64,000 bases of DNA from Actinokineospora pegani. Its GTDB lineage: Bacteria; Actinomycetota; Actinomycetes; Mycobacteriales; Pseudonocardiaceae. Of the stretch, positions 9,555 through 22,585 are shown in pieces (positions within the stretch are counted from its first letter, which is position 1; each line of letters opens with the position of its first letter). Where the stretch lies: NCBI RefSeq assembly GCF_009745975.1, contig NZ_WHOL01000033.1:1-64000 (forward strand), written 5' to 3'. The notes beneath the pieces are model-generated. The model worked only from the letters and a program-made list of their open reading frames with translations, had not been told where the DNA came from and searched no databases. The position numbers and the translations under genes are program-made.

Positions 9555-10355
9555 ATGACCGTCCCGCACACCCGTGCCATCGCGCTCCTGCTCGGCTTCT
9601 CCGCCCTGCTCAGCCTGGCGAGCATGGCCGTGCCCGCCCTGACCGACCACCCGCTCACCACCGGGCGCGGCGAGATCCGGCTCTACCTCGACGTGCTGGA
9701 GGAGTCGAACCTGCCGACGTGGTGGAGCACAGCGCTGCTGGTCGGCACCGCGCTCGCGTTCGCCGGGGTGGGGGTGCTCGCCCGCGCCGACGGCCGCCCG
9801 GGCGCGTGGACGTGGTGGGCGGCCGCCGGGGTGCTGGCCCTGCTGTCGCTGGACGACCACACCTCGCTGCACGAGCGCCTGGACACCGTGGGCAGGCGGT
9901 TCGTCGAGTTCGACTCGTTCCCGTTCTACTGGGTGGTGCCCGGCGCCCTGGCGGGTCTGGCCGTCGCCGGGGCCATGCTGCTGCTGGCCGCGCGGCTGCG
10001 CGGTCCGGCCCGCCGGTGCCTGGTGGCCGGGCTCGCCCTGCTGCTCACCGCCGCCCTGGGCATGGAACTCGTGCAGGGCCTGCTGCTGGCCGACGGCGAG
10101 ACCGGGCCCCGCTACGTGCTGACCTACCACGCCGAGGAGCTGGCCGAGAACGTCGGCGTGCTGCTCATGCTGGCCGCGGCGGTGCTGTCGGTGCGCACCG
10201 AACGAGCCGGTGGCGGCTTCGCCCTGCGCTACACCGGCACACCGGTGGCGCGGCGAGAATCGGAGTCGGTCCCGCCGCGCCACGAGCGACCGACCAACCT
10301 TGATCCACAACAGGCTCTTGGTCGCATCGACCCGACTCGCGCAGGCAGGCGCTAG
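9555..10355 (+). CDS. uncharacterised multi-span membrane protein
   Basis: 266 residues with six likely transmembrane helices (about 8-28, 56-76, 84-100, 125-148, 156-175, 198-212). A conserved-looking acidic/His loop between helices 3 and 4 reads SLDDHTSLHERLD, which could bind a metal or quinone-like ligand; that is speculation. The C-terminal ~50 residues are polar. No family recognised. A weak GCAGG precedes the ATG. A perfect inverted repeat lies 35 nt upstream. Confidence 0.75.
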   Translation: MTVPHTRAIALLLGFSALLSLASMAVPALTDHPLTTGRGEIRLYLDVLEESNLPTWWSTALLVGTALAFAGVGVLARADGRPGAWTWWAAAGVLALLSLDDHTSLHERLDTVGRRFVEFDSFPFYWVVPGALAGLAVAGAMLLLAARLRGPARRCLVAGLALLLTAALGMELVQGLLLADGETGPRYVLTYHAEELAENVGVLLMLAAAVLSVRTERAGGGFALRYTGTPVARRESESVPPRHERPTNLDPQQALGRIDPTRAGRR

Positions 10356-10406
10356 CCACCGCGGTCTGAACGTCGCCCCGCCGTCAAAATGTGGGATGCT
10401 GAGACC

Positions 10407-10715
10407 ATGAATACCGCCGAGAGTGACGCTCAAAGCAGTATCACCGGCTCGACGTTCGCCATTCTCGGCGGCATCCTGGGGGTCTTGTTTTCGGTAGTTC
10501 TGACCTTTTCTTACCCATTGGCCGCACCATTGGTCGCCCTGGTCTCCGTCGTCTGTTCAGTATTCGGCTATCGTCGGAGCAAGAACGTGGTATGGCTGAT
10601 CCTGGCCATCATCGGTACACTTTCGTTCGTCGGCGCGCTCGCCATAGACTTGGGGCTGCTCGTCGCTGACAGTACGACGACAACCACCGATGGCCCCATT
10701 CCGACCAATCGATGA
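10407..10715 (+). CDS. small membrane protein (102 residues)
   Basis: Encodes a polar N-terminus (NTAESDAQSSITGS), three hydrophobic segments (about 15-37, 40-50, 58-80) and a Thr-rich tail (TTTTTDGPIPTNR). The arrangement resembles small DUF4190-like membrane proteins, but I cannot assign a family. Base composition is clearly poorer in GC, especially at third positions, than its neighbours, which suggests acquisition. An alternative in-frame ATG lies at 10389. A strong hairpin follows the stop. Confidence 0.6.
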   Translation: MNTAESDAQSSITGSTFAILGGILGVLFSVVLTFSYPLAAPLVALVSVVCSVFGYRRSKNVVWLILAIIGTLSFVGALAIDLGLLVADSTTTTTDGPIPTNR

Positions 10716-10724
10716 CATGATCAC

Positions 10725-10762
10725 CATTCGGCATTCCCGCCGCGTTTCGGGAATGCCGAATG
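10725..10762. terminator. terminator between convergent genes
   Basis: Perfect 15-bp stem (cattcggcattcccg / cgggaatgccgaatg) with an 8-nt loop, between the small membrane protein gene and the dehydrogenase gene. No T-tract. Confidence 0.7.
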
Positions 10763-10812
10763 AGCTTCGTCGCTTGATCGACGCGCCCGAGCGCCAACCA
10801 TGCGCGAGGTCG

Positions 10813-11724
10813 TCAGTAATCGCCCCGGACGAGGTTCAGCGGCTGCTCGCCCGCGGCGAATCGCGCGATCTCCCCCGCCGCCACCGCCCAGGCCCGCTCG
10901 TGGTGCCCGAGCGCGCTGCCCGCCACGTGCGGGGTGAGCAGCAGGCCCGGCGCCGACCACAGCGGGTGCCCGGCGGGCAGCGGCTCGGGGTCGGTCACGT
11001 CGAGCGCGGCCCGCAGCCGGCCCGAGGTCAGCTCGGCCAGCAGCGCCCCGGTGTCGACGACCGGGCCGCGGGCGAGGTTGACCAGCACCGCCCCGTCGGG
11101 CATCCGGGCGAGGAATTCGGCGTCGACCATGCCCCGGGTGGCGCGGGTGTGCGGCACCACCAGCACCACGGCGTCGTGCTCGGGCAGCAGGGCGGGCAGC
11201 TCGGACAGCGCGCGCACGCCCGGCCTGGCCGTGGTGGCCACCAGCGTGGTGTGGGCGTCGAAGGCGGTCAGCCGCCGTTCGAGCTGGCGGCCGAGGTCGC
11301 CCGCCCCGACGACGAGCACCCGCTTGCCCTGCAGCGTGTCGGTGACGTGCGGGGCCCACCGGCCCGCGCGCTGGTCCCCGGCGTAGCCGACGAACTCCCG
11401 GTAGACCGCCAGCAGCGCCCCCACGGCCCACTCGGCCGAGCTGCCGCCGTGCGCGCCCCGGCAGGTGGACAGCAGCACGTCCCCGGGCAGCTCGCCGATC
11501 CACGTCTCGGCGCCCGCCGTGAGCAGTTGCACGAGCCGCAGCCGGGGCATGGCGGACAGGTGGGCGGCCTGGGCCGCGCCGAGGAATCCCGGCACGAGCA
11601 CCTCGGCGCTGTCCGCCTCCGGTGGCGGGGTCTCGAGCGAGTCGTAGCGGACCGCCCGCACCCCCGGCAGCGGCTCGAGCGCGGCCAGCCCGTGGTCGTC
11701 GGGCACCAGAACGGTGATTGTCAC
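10813..11724 (-). CDS. D-2-hydroxyacid dehydrogenase
   Basis: 303 residues from GTG 11724. NAD(P)-dependent reductase or dehydrogenase of the D-2-hydroxyacid family (phosphoglycerate dehydrogenase / glyoxylate reductase group). The NAD-binding site is VVGAGDLG near 135-142. The catalytic Arg is in NLARGPVVDT, the Glu in DVTDPEPLP and the His in LTPHVAG. No C-terminal ACT domain, so it is not the biosynthetic SerA; substrate unknown. The promoter region is shared with the divergent alpha/beta hydrolase: only 45 bp separate the starts, and no clear ribosome-binding site is visible, so it may be leaderless. Confidence 0.9.
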   Translation of the reverse strand: MTITVLVPDDHGLAALEPLPGVRAVRYDSLETPPPEADSAEVLVPGFLGAAQAAHLSAMPRLRLVQLLTAGAETWIGELPGDVLLSTCRGAHGGSSAEWAVGALLAVYREFVGYAGDQRAGRWAPHVTDTLQGKRVLVVGAGDLGRQLERRLTAFDAHTTLVATTARPGVRALSELPALLPEHDAVVLVVPHTRATRGMVDAEFLARMPDGAVLVNLARGPVVDTGALLAELTSGRLRAALDVTDPEPLPAGHPLWSAPGLLLTPHVAGSALGHHERAWAVAAGEIARFAAGEQPLNLVRGDY

Positions 11725-11769
11725 AGCACACACACTATGTGCGCGCCGGATGCGGCACACTTGGCCACC

Positions 11770-12690
11770 GTGCGCGAACACCCCGTCGAGTCCGCAGACG
11801 GCACACAGGTCTTGGGCTGGCACACCGATGCCGAGGGGCCGGTCGTGCTGCTCTGCCCCGGGCTGGGCACGATGCCCGAGGCCTGGCCCGCGCTGCTGCT
11901 GCCGGAGTCCGGTGTGCGGGTGCTGAGCTGGTACCACCGCGGCACCCTGGGCTCCCCGCGCCCGGTCGACGAGAGCCGCGTCGCCCTGGCCGACCACGTC
12001 GCCGACGCCGTCGCCGTGCTCGACGCGGCCGGGGTCGAGCGGTGCGTGGTCATGGGCTGGTCGATGGGGGTGATGGTCGCCGCGGAGCTGGCCGCGCTGC
12101 ACCCCGACCGGGTGTCCGGGCTGCTGCTGGCCGCGGGGGTGCCCGGCGACCTGTTCGGCGCGATGCTCGGCGTGGCTGGGGCGCCCCGGGCGGTGGGGCG
12201 GCGGCTGGGGGTGCTGACCGCGCGCACGGTGCGGGCGTTCAGCCCGGTGGTCGACGCCGTACTGCACCGGGTGCCGGTGAACCGGGTGACGGCGACGCTG
12301 ATGCAGCACAGCGGGTTCATGCTGCCCGGCGGGACCGACGCCGACGAGGTGGCCAAGGCCGTGCGCCGCTTCCTCGGGCACGACTCGGGGTGGTACGCCA
12401 CCCTCGCCCTGGCGCTGGCCGACGTGCCGCGGCGCGAGCTGACCGGCGTGGGCGTGCCGGTGACGGCGCTGGCGGGCAAGTACGACGTCCTGGCCGACCC
12501 CAAGCAACTGGTGGAGTCGGTGTCCGGCCTGCCGCACGCGCGCACCCGGGTGGTGCCCACGAGCCACTTCATGCCGCTGGAGGCGCCCGAGGTGATCGTC
12601 GAGGAGCTGCGGGCGCTGGTGCGCCGGGTCGAGGCGGTGGAGCGGGCGCGCGGGGCCTCGCTCACCGGAGGTTCACGACCGCGGGCCTAG
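11770..12690 (+). CDS. alpha/beta-hydrolase
   Basis: 306 residues. Oxyanion region PVVLLCPGLGTM. Nucleophile elbow GWSMG (Ser of GxSxG) near residue 100. The late acid is in LAGKYDVLA and the His in PTSHFMPLEAPE. The substrate cannot be predicted; likely a cytosolic esterase, lipase or haloperoxidase-like hydrolase. I use GTG 11770; an in-frame ATG at 11737 would add 11 residues and overlap the promoter of the divergent dehydrogenase. The LppZ-like lipoprotein follows 11 nt later and may be co-transcribed. Confidence 0.88.
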   Translation: MREHPVESADGTQVLGWHTDAEGPVVLLCPGLGTMPEAWPALLLPESGVRVLSWYHRGTLGSPRPVDESRVALADHVADAVAVLDAAGVERCVVMGWSMGVMVAAELAALHPDRVSGLLLAAGVPGDLFGAMLGVAGAPRAVGRRLGVLTARTVRAFSPVVDAVLHRVPVNRVTATLMQHSGFMLPGGTDADEVAKAVRRFLGHDSGWYATLALALADVPRRELTGVGVPVTALAGKYDVLADPKQLVESVSGLPHARTRVVPTSHFMPLEAPEVIVEELRALVRRVEAVERARGASLTGGSRPRA

Positions 12691-12701
12691 GGTCGGTGAC
12701 C

Positions 12702-13892
12702 ATGTCCGGTATGCCGCGCGGGAACCGCGTGCTCGCGGCCCCGCTCGCGGCGGCGGCCCTGCTGCTGTCCTCGTGCGCCACCATCGACGACCAGCCCGCC
12801 GCGGCCGACTGGTCCGCGGCGCCGTCGCTCACCCCGCAGGAGCCCCCCGCCCCCGACGACCCGCGCGGCCTCGGCCCGGGCGGTGGCGGCGACACCGCCC
12901 CGAGCACCTCGGTCCCGCCCCCGGACGGCTGCAAGGACTTCCACCCCGCCGTCCTGGGCACGTGCCTGGACTCGCTGGTGGCGGTGGCCGCGCTGCCCGG
13001 CGACGGCGCCGCGCCCGCCGCGTTCGTCGGCGAGCGCGCCACCGGCCGGGTGCTGCTGGTCCGCAAGGGCGCCGAGCCCGCCGTGTACGCCACCATCCCG
13101 GTCGACAGCACCGGCGACGGCGGCCTGACCGGCCTGGCCCTGTCGCCCAACTACGCCGAGGACCAGTTGGTCTACGCCTACATCACCACCCCCACCGACA
13201 ACCGCGTGGTGCGCATCGCCCCCGGCGACACGCCCAAGCCGGTCCTGGCGGGCATCCCCCGCGGCGCCACCGGCAACCGGGGCGCCCTCGCCGCCGACCA
13301 CCGCGGCGCCCTGCTCGTGGCCACCGGCACCGCGGGCGACCCCGCCGCCGCCAACGACCCCGGCTCCCTCAGCGGCAAGGTCCTCCGCATCAACGGCGAC
13401 GGCCTCCCCGCAGCCGACAACGCCGACCCCGCCAGCCGCGTCCTCGCCACCGGCCTGGTGTCCCCCGCAGGCCTGTGCGCCTCCCTGGACGGCCGCCAGA
13501 CCTGGGTCACCGACCGCACCCCCGCCGCCGACGTCATCTACAGGGTCGAAGCAGGCAAACCCCTGGCCGTCCCCGCCTGGAAGTGGCCCGACCGCCCCGG
13601 CGCCGCGGGCTGCGTGGCGACCGGCCAAGCCCTCTGGATCTCCATGTCCACAGCGGGCCACCTGCAGAACATCCCCCAGGCGGAGGACGGCAGCTTCTCC
13701 GGCACCCCCTCCATCAGCATGGACGACCCGGAAGAGGGCTTCGGCCGCATCGACGGCATGGACATCCTGAGCCCCCAACTGGCAGTGGGCGGCACAGTCA
13801 ACAAAACCCCAGGCGCAACCCCCGCCTCCAGCGACGACCGAGCCCTCCTCATCGTCGTCGAGCCCAACCAGGGCGGCGGCGGCGTGGACTAG
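12702..13892 (+). CDS. lipoprotein with PQQ-type sugar dehydrogenase beta-propeller, LppZ-like
   Basis: 396 residues. Signal peptide with lipobox LLSSC (Cys at ~25), a Pro/Gly-rich linker to ~75, then a beta-propeller of the glucose/sorbosone dehydrogenase type: GGLTGLALSPNYAEDQLVYAY, then LAADHRGALLVATGT, GKVLRINGDGLPA, LVSPAGLC and FGRIDGMD. It should be anchored on the outer face of the membrane. The mycobacterial LppZ (Rv3006) occupies the same place. Whether it binds PQQ or oxidises a sugar is unknown. Start ATG 12702 with TAGGG upstream; GTG 12696 is an alternative. Confidence 0.88.
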   Translation: MSGMPRGNRVLAAPLAAAALLLSSCATIDDQPAAADWSAAPSLTPQEPPAPDDPRGLGPGGGGDTAPSTSVPPPDGCKDFHPAVLGTCLDSLVAVAALPGDGAAPAAFVGERATGRVLLVRKGAEPAVYATIPVDSTGDGGLTGLALSPNYAEDQLVYAYITTPTDNRVVRIAPGDTPKPVLAGIPRGATGNRGALAADHRGALLVATGTAGDPAAANDPGSLSGKVLRINGDGLPAADNADPASRVLATGLVSPAGLCASLDGRQTWVTDRTPAADVIYRVEAGKPLAVPAWKWPDRPGAAGCVATGQALWISMSTAGHLQNIPQAEDGSFSGTPSISMDDPEEGFGRIDGMDILSPQLAVGGTVNKTPGATPASSDDRALLIVVEPNQGGGGVD

Positions 13893-13909
13893 CCAGTCCC
13901 CCGATCACC

Positions 13910-13945
13910 CACCCGAGTCTCCCAGCGCCATCCCCGCCAAAGGCT
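13910..13945. repeat. dispersed intergenic repeat R, copy 1
   Basis: 36-bp stretch containing ctcccagcgccatcc and ccgccaaaggct, just after the LppZ-like gene. It matches 18649-18685 with a few substitutions and one 1-nt indel. Both copies lie between the 3' ends of convergent genes. Confidence 0.7.
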
Positions 13946-14087
13946 GGATCGGGTGGTTCTGCGTGGTTGGGGGAGGCGATCATGTGCAAGCCTCGGAAGG
14001 GCGTGAGGGTGCCCTTCCCCTCACTTTTGACCCTCACGCACATGATCGCCGTAGGGGTCCCCGGCCACACAGAACCACCCGATCCAG
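13944..14087. repeat. large nested imperfect palindrome
   Basis: The outer 23-bp arms (13944-13966 and 14065-14087) pair with one mismatch. An inner 13-bp pair is perfect (13975-13987 / 14038-14050), and an innermost 10-bp pair is perfect (gcgtgagggt at 14001-14010 / accctcacgc at 14030-14039). The whole 144-bp unit can fold into one long interrupted hairpin in either strand. It lies between convergent genes. It could be a terminator, a structured RNA or a MITE-like element; no coding potential seen. Confidence 0.75.
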
Positions 14088-14105
14088 CACCCCCGCACAG
14101 CACAA

Positions 14106-14138
14106 GGGCCGGCCCCCCAACCCACAGGGAACCGGCCC
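14106..14138 (-). terminator. possible terminator after gatB
   Basis: Inverted repeat gggccgg (14106-14112) / ccggccc (14132-14138) just downstream of gatB on the minus strand. Short stem and no T-tract, so modest support. Confidence 0.4.
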
Positions 14139-14146
14139 CAGCACCC

Positions 14147-15652
14147 TCAAGCGTTGACGCGTTCCAGGATCAACTCGCGAACCCGCTTGGCATCCGCCTG
14201 CCCCTTGGTCGCCTTCATCACCGCACCCACGATGGCGCCGGCAGCGGCAACCTTCCCGTCACGGATCTTCGCCGCCACGTCGGGCTGGCCTGCGAGAGCC
14301 TCATCCACAGCCACGAGCAGCGCCGAATCATCCGACACCACCTTCAGACCCCGAGACTCGATGACCTGCTCCGGGTCGCCCTCACCCTCGAGCACCCCGT
14401 CGACCACGGACCGGGCGAGCTTGTTGGTCAGGGTCCCCGCAGCGACCAGCCCGATGACAGAAGCCACCTGAGCAGGCGAGATCGGCAGGTCACCCAGCTC
14501 CACCCCCCGGCTGTTCGCAGCCTGGGACAGGTACGACACCCACCAGGAACGAGCCTCCCCCGACGGAGCCCCAGCAGCCACGGTCGCCGCCACCAGGTCG
14601 ATGGCGCCCGCGTTGTCCAGGTCGCGCAACTCCAGGTCGGACAGCCCCCAATCGGCCTGCACCCGCTTGCGCCGCTCCTCCGGGGGCTCCGGCAGGGTGC
14701 CGCGCAGCTCCTCGACCCACTCCCGCGACGGGGCGATGGGGACCAGGTCGGGCTCCGGGAAGTACCGGTAGTCCTCCGAGGTCTCCTTCGCCCGCCCCGG
14801 GCGGGTCGTGCCGGAGACCTCCTCGAAGTGGCGGGTCTCCTGGCGGATCGAGCCGCCGGTGGCCAGCACGCCCGCCTGCCGGGACATCTCGTGGCGGACG
14901 GCGCGCTCGACGCTGCGCAGCGAGTTGACGTTCTTGGTCTCGGTGCGGGTGCCGAACTCGGTGGCGCCCTTGGGCATCAGCGAGACGTTGGCGTCGCAGC
15001 GCAGTGAGCCCTGGTCCATCCGCACGTCGGAGACGTCCAGCGCCTTGAGCAGCTCGCGCAGGGTGCGCACGTAGGCGCGGGCGACCTCGGGGGCGCGCGC
15101 GCCGGTGCCCTCGATCGTCCTGGTGACGATCTCGACCAGCGGCACGCCCGCCCGGTTGAAGTCCAGCAGCGAGTGGCTCGCGCCGTGGATGCGCCCGGTG
15201 GCGCCGCCCACGTGCAGGGACTTGCCGGTGTCCTCCTCCATGTGCGCGCGCTCGATCTCCACGCGCACGACCTCGCCGTCGTCGAGGGTCACGTCGAGCC
15301 AGCCGTTGAAGGCGATCGGCTCGTCGTACTGCGAGGTCTGGAAGTTCTTGGGCATGTCCGGGTAGAAGTAGTTCTTCCGCGCGAACCGGCACCACTCGGC
15401 GATCTCGCAGTTGAGCGCCAGGCCAATCCGGATCGCCGACTCCACCGCCGTGCCGTTGACCGCGGGCAGCGCGCCCGGCAGGCCGAGGCACACCGGGCAC
15501 ACCTGGGTGTTGGGCTCCCCGCCGAAGGTGGTGGGGCAGCCGCAGAACATCTTGGTGTTGGTCGACAGCTCGACGTGGACCTCCAGGCCCAGCACCGGGT
15601 CGTAGGTGGCGACGACCTCGTCGAAGTCGACCAGCTCCGCCACAGCGGTCAC
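14147..15652 (-). CDS. gatB: Asp/Glu-tRNA amidotransferase subunit B
   Basis: tRNA-binding and kinase subunit of GatCAB, which converts Glu-tRNA(Gln) and Asp-tRNA(Asn) to the amidated forms with ammonia from GatA. It has 501 residues. Signature [18 protein letters not shown]. The zinc ligands C37, C39, C52 and C55 are present. The kinase core has the typical [14 protein letters not shown] motif. The C-terminal YqeY-like tail ends in KRVRELI. GTG start overlaps the TGA of the small membrane gene (GTGA), so the operon is translationally coupled. Confidence 0.97.
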   Translation of the reverse strand: MTAVAELVDFDEVVATYDPVLGLEVHVELSTNTKMFCGCPTTFGGEPNTQVCPVCLGLPGALPAVNGTAVESAIRIGLALNCEIAEWCRFARKNYFYPDMPKNFQTSQYDEPIAFNGWLDVTLDDGEVVRVEIERAHMEEDTGKSLHVGGATGRIHGASHSLLDFNRAGVPLVEIVTRTIEGTGARAPEVARAYVRTLRELLKALDVSDVRMDQGSLRCDANVSLMPKGATEFGTRTETKNVNSLRSVERAVRHEMSRQAGVLATGGSIRQETRHFEEVSGTTRPGRAKETSEDYRYFPEPDLVPIAPSREWVEELRGTLPEPPEERRKRVQADWGLSDLELRDLDNAGAIDLVAATVAAGAPSGEARSWWVSYLSQAANSRGVELGDLPISPAQVASVIGLVAAGTLTNKLARSVVDGVLEGEGDPEQVIESRGLKVVSDDSALLVAVDEALAGQPDVAAKIRDGKVAAAGAIVGAVMKATKGQADAKRVRELILERVNA

Positions 15653-15842
15653 TTGTCCCCCCGCAGCGAGCGCACCGCGATCAGGATGGCGGTCAGCGCG
15701 ACGAGCGCGCTGCCGAGGGCGTTGACCAGGGCGAGCTTGTCGTTGTCCGCCCTGGCGGTGCGCAGACCGCTGATGGCGCTGGTGGCCGAGGCCGCCGCGC
15801 CGAGCAGACCGAAAACGCCCTTGTTCTTCTTCGAGCTACCCA

Positions 15843-15843
<1 letters not shown>
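15649..15843 (-). CDS. 64-residue membrane protein inside the gat operon
   Basis: No known function. A basic N-terminus (MGSSKKNKG) is followed by a Gly/Ala-rich weakly hydrophobic stretch (11-28), a polar loop (RTARADNDK) and one clear transmembrane helix (about 38-58, [19 protein letters not shown]), ending RSLRGDK. Its ATG overlaps the gatA stop (TGATG), and its own TGA overlaps the gatB GTG, so it is tightly embedded between gatA and gatB. In M. tuberculosis pfkA separates these two genes, as I recall. The overlaps make it very likely that the frame is translated. Confidence 0.8.
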
Positions 15844-17350
<1,507 letters not shown>

Positions 17351-17354
<4 letters not shown>

Positions 17355-17650
17355 GCTTCCTCCCCCAGGATGCGGGGCACGCGGAAGCGGCCCTCCTCCG
17401 CGGCAGGGGCCGCGGCGAGCGCCTGCTGCTGGACCAGGCCGGGGCTGACCAGGTCGCGCCGGAACACGTTCGTCAGCCCGACCGCGTGCGACATCGGCGG
17501 GATGTCCTGGTCGGCCACCTGGCTGACCTTCGCGACCGCCTGCACGATCCTCTCGAGCTGCCCGGCGAACAGGTCAAGCTCCTCTTCGGTGACGGCCAAC
17601 CGGGCCAGTGTGGCGAGGTGCGCTACCTCGTCGCGGGAGATGCTGGGCAC
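17351..17650 (-). CDS. gatC: Asp/Glu-tRNA amidotransferase subunit C
   Basis: 99-residue GatC, which wraps GatA and stabilises the complex. Family pattern: [21 protein letters not shown], then the [16 protein letters not shown] helix, then PPMSHAV and [13 protein letters not shown] start at 17650. First gene of the gat operon; its promoter should lie in 17651-17800, shared with the divergent ACT-domain gene. Confidence 0.95.
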
Positions 17651-17900
17651 TCGACGAACCCCCGGGGTTGTCTGCGTTCGGTCCTAGACTGACCACGCGA
17701 GTCTATTCCCGGGCCCGAGCCCGCCCGAACGGGCTTGTTACCAGGGCCCCGGGGTGCTAGACCGGGTGGCGAAGCCGTGACCCCCGGGCGGCCGGGCACC
17801 GACCGGCCGCGGGCTACGTGGTCTGCGACAATCGGCGGTCGGCGTAGGGCGTGGGCGGCAGGGTTCCGCGCACCGAGCTTGGTAGCGGGAGGCGTTCGCC

Positions 17901-18554
17901 TTGTCGTTCCTGATCCGGGTCCAGCTCCCGGACAGCCCAGGCGCCCTGGGTGCGGTCGCGACCGCCCTGGGCGCCATCGGCGCCGACATCCTCAGTGTCG
18001 ACGTCGTCGAACGGGTCGGCGGCACCGCCATCGACGACCTGGTGGTGGAGCTGCCCGGCGGCAGGCTCCCCGACGTCCTGATCACCGCCGCCGAGTCCGT
18101 GGAGGGCGTCGAGGTGGACGCCGTGCGCCCGTACGCGGGCGTGCTCGACACCCACCGGGAGCTGGAGCTGGTGGAGGAGGTCGCGGCCGACCCCAAGCAC
18201 GGCCTGGAGGTCTTCACCGAGGGCGTCCCCAAGATCGTCCGCGCGGGCTGGGCCTTGGTGGTCGGCGCCGAGGGCGCCGAGTGCACCCGGTTAGCGGCCT
18301 CGACGGCGGCACCGACCATTCAGCGGCTCGACCTGCCGTGGATGCCGTTGGCCCGGGCCACGGTGCTCGACGGGGAGGAGGGGTGGGTGCCTGCGACGTG
18401 GCGGGAGCTGGGGACGGAGCTGGCGGCCACGCCGCTGGGGAAGCCGGACCGGGTGTTGCTGGTGGGGCGGCCCGGGGGTCCGATGTTCCGGGCGGCTGAG
18501 GTGGCTCGGTTGGCGCACCTGGCGGGGATCGTGGCTGTGGTGCTGCCGGATTGA
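17901..18554 (+). CDS. ACT-domain protein
   Basis: 217 residues. The N-terminal ACT domain (about 2-70) begins FLIRVQLPDSPGALGAVATAL and continues IGADILSVDVVERVGG. The C-terminal part (about 75-217) is not a recognised enzyme domain. ACT domains usually bind amino acids, so a regulatory role is likely. In M. tuberculosis Rv3013 has the same place between gatC and ligA. TTG start with GGGAGG upstream at good spacing; no better start is in frame. Confidence 0.85.
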   Translation: MSFLIRVQLPDSPGALGAVATALGAIGADILSVDVVERVGGTAIDDLVVELPGGRLPDVLITAAESVEGVEVDAVRPYAGVLDTHRELELVEEVAADPKHGLEVFTEGVPKIVRAGWALVVGAEGAECTRLAASTAAPTIQRLDLPWMPLARATVLDGEEGWVPATWRELGTELAATPLGKPDRVLLVGRPGGPMFRAAEVARLAHLAGIVAVVLPD

Positions 18555-18618
18555 GTCTTGATGAGCCGGGTTCGTTGTCCTGGCGGCTCGTCGGGGCGGG
18601 CACGCCGCTTCAGGAGAA

Positions 18619-18647
18619 GGGCCAGGGCAGACCTCGGACCCTGGCCC
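18619..18647. terminator. terminator between ACT gene and ligA
   Basis: Perfect 9-bp stem gggccaggg / ccctggccc with an 11-nt loop, between convergent genes and directly beside repeat R copy 2. Confidence 0.6.
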
Positions 18648-18648
18648 C

Positions 18649-18685
18649 CACCCAGGTCTCCCAGCGCCATCCCCCGCCGAAGGCT
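18649..18685. repeat. dispersed intergenic repeat R, copy 2
   Basis: 37-bp stretch (ctcccagcgccatccccc, then gccgaaggct) nearly identical to 13910-13945. It lies between the ACT gene and ligA, again at a convergent 3' end. Confidence 0.7.
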
Positions 18686-18712
18686 CAACTAGCCCCCGCC
18701 TGACACCTCCAC

Positions 18713-21547
<2,835 letters not shown>

Positions 21548-21551
<4 letters not shown>

Positions 21552-22504
21552 GTCCACGATTGTGCCCGCACCGCAGGCGTTTCCGGGGTCAGTTCGACAC
21601 CTACGGGGACGGCGTCGGCGGCGACCCAGGCGTCGAGGTGCTCGAACAGCACGGATCGGAACGCGCGGGCGGCGGCGGTGGGCGGGACGTCCGTGCGGTG
21701 GGCCAGCGCCACCTTCCTGCGGATCCCAGGGGCCCGCAACGACGTCGCCCGCAATCCTCGCCGCCCCGGCAGCACGAGGCTGGGGACGAGGGCGACGCCC
21801 AGCCCCGCCTCCACGAACCGCAGCACGGCGTCCATCTCCCCGCCCTCGACGGCGAACCGCGGCTCGAACCCGGCGGCGCGGCAGGCTTGCAGGGTCGTCT
21901 CGCGCAGGTCGTAGCCGCGGCGGAACATCACCATCGGGTAGTCCCGCAGCACCGCCAGCGGGAAGGACTCCGGCAGGTCCAGGTCCGGCGAGGACGCGAC
22001 GACGAGGTGCTCCCCGAGCACGGGGGTGCTCGTCAGCGCGGGATCGACCCCCTGCGGCGGGACGATGACCAGCGCGAGGTCGAGGTCCCCGCCCAGCAGC
22101 GCCGCCGTCAGGTCCCGGGAGCCCCCTTCCTCCACCACCAGCTCGATCCCCGGGTACCGGTCGTGGAACATCCGCAGCGCGTCGGCGAGCACACCGACGC
22201 ACAGCGACGGTGTCGCGCCCAGCCGGATCCGCCCGCGCCGCAACCCCACCAGCTCCGCCACCTCCTGGCGGGCCGTGTCCACATCAGACAGGATGCGCTT
22301 GGCCACCGGCAGCAGCGCCTCACCGGCCGGGGTCAGCGCGATGTTGCCCCGGGCGCGGGTGAACAACGGCGCGCCCAACTCGCTCTCCAAGCCGTGGATC
22401 TGCTTGCTCAGCGACGGCTGCGCGACCCTGGCCCGCTCCGCCGCGCGGGTGAAGTGCCGGGTCTCGGCGACGGCGAGGAAGTAGACGAGCTGCTGGAGCG
22501 TCAC
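21548..22504 (-). CDS. LysR-family transcriptional regulator
   Basis: 318 residues. N-terminal winged helix-turn-helix (about 1-60): TLQQLVYFLAVAETRHFTRA, then ARVAQPSLSKQIHGLE. The LysR substrate-binding domain follows (about 88-295). It is divergent from sdhCAB with 81 bp between the starts, and that gap contains an ATAG-N7-CTAT box, so it probably controls sdhCAB and itself. The inducer is unknown. GTG 22504 or 22507 could be the start. Confidence 0.92.
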
Positions 22505-22512
22505 CACGCGAG

Positions 22513-22561
22513 GATAGCCTGAACCTATCGAGACGAGCTGATTCATATATTGGACGTCTCG
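22513..22561. promoter_or_regulatory. LysR-type box and sdh promoter region
   Basis: Inverted repeat gatag (22513-22517) / ctatc (22525-22529) fits the LysR T-N11-A pattern. A second 7-bp pair cgagacg (22529-22535) / cgtctcg (22555-22561) encloses a TATATT that could be the -10 for sdhC. The start of transcription would then fall near 22557. Confidence 0.55.
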
Positions 22562-22585
22562 TGAGCGGGCCGCGAAGCTGGCGGC

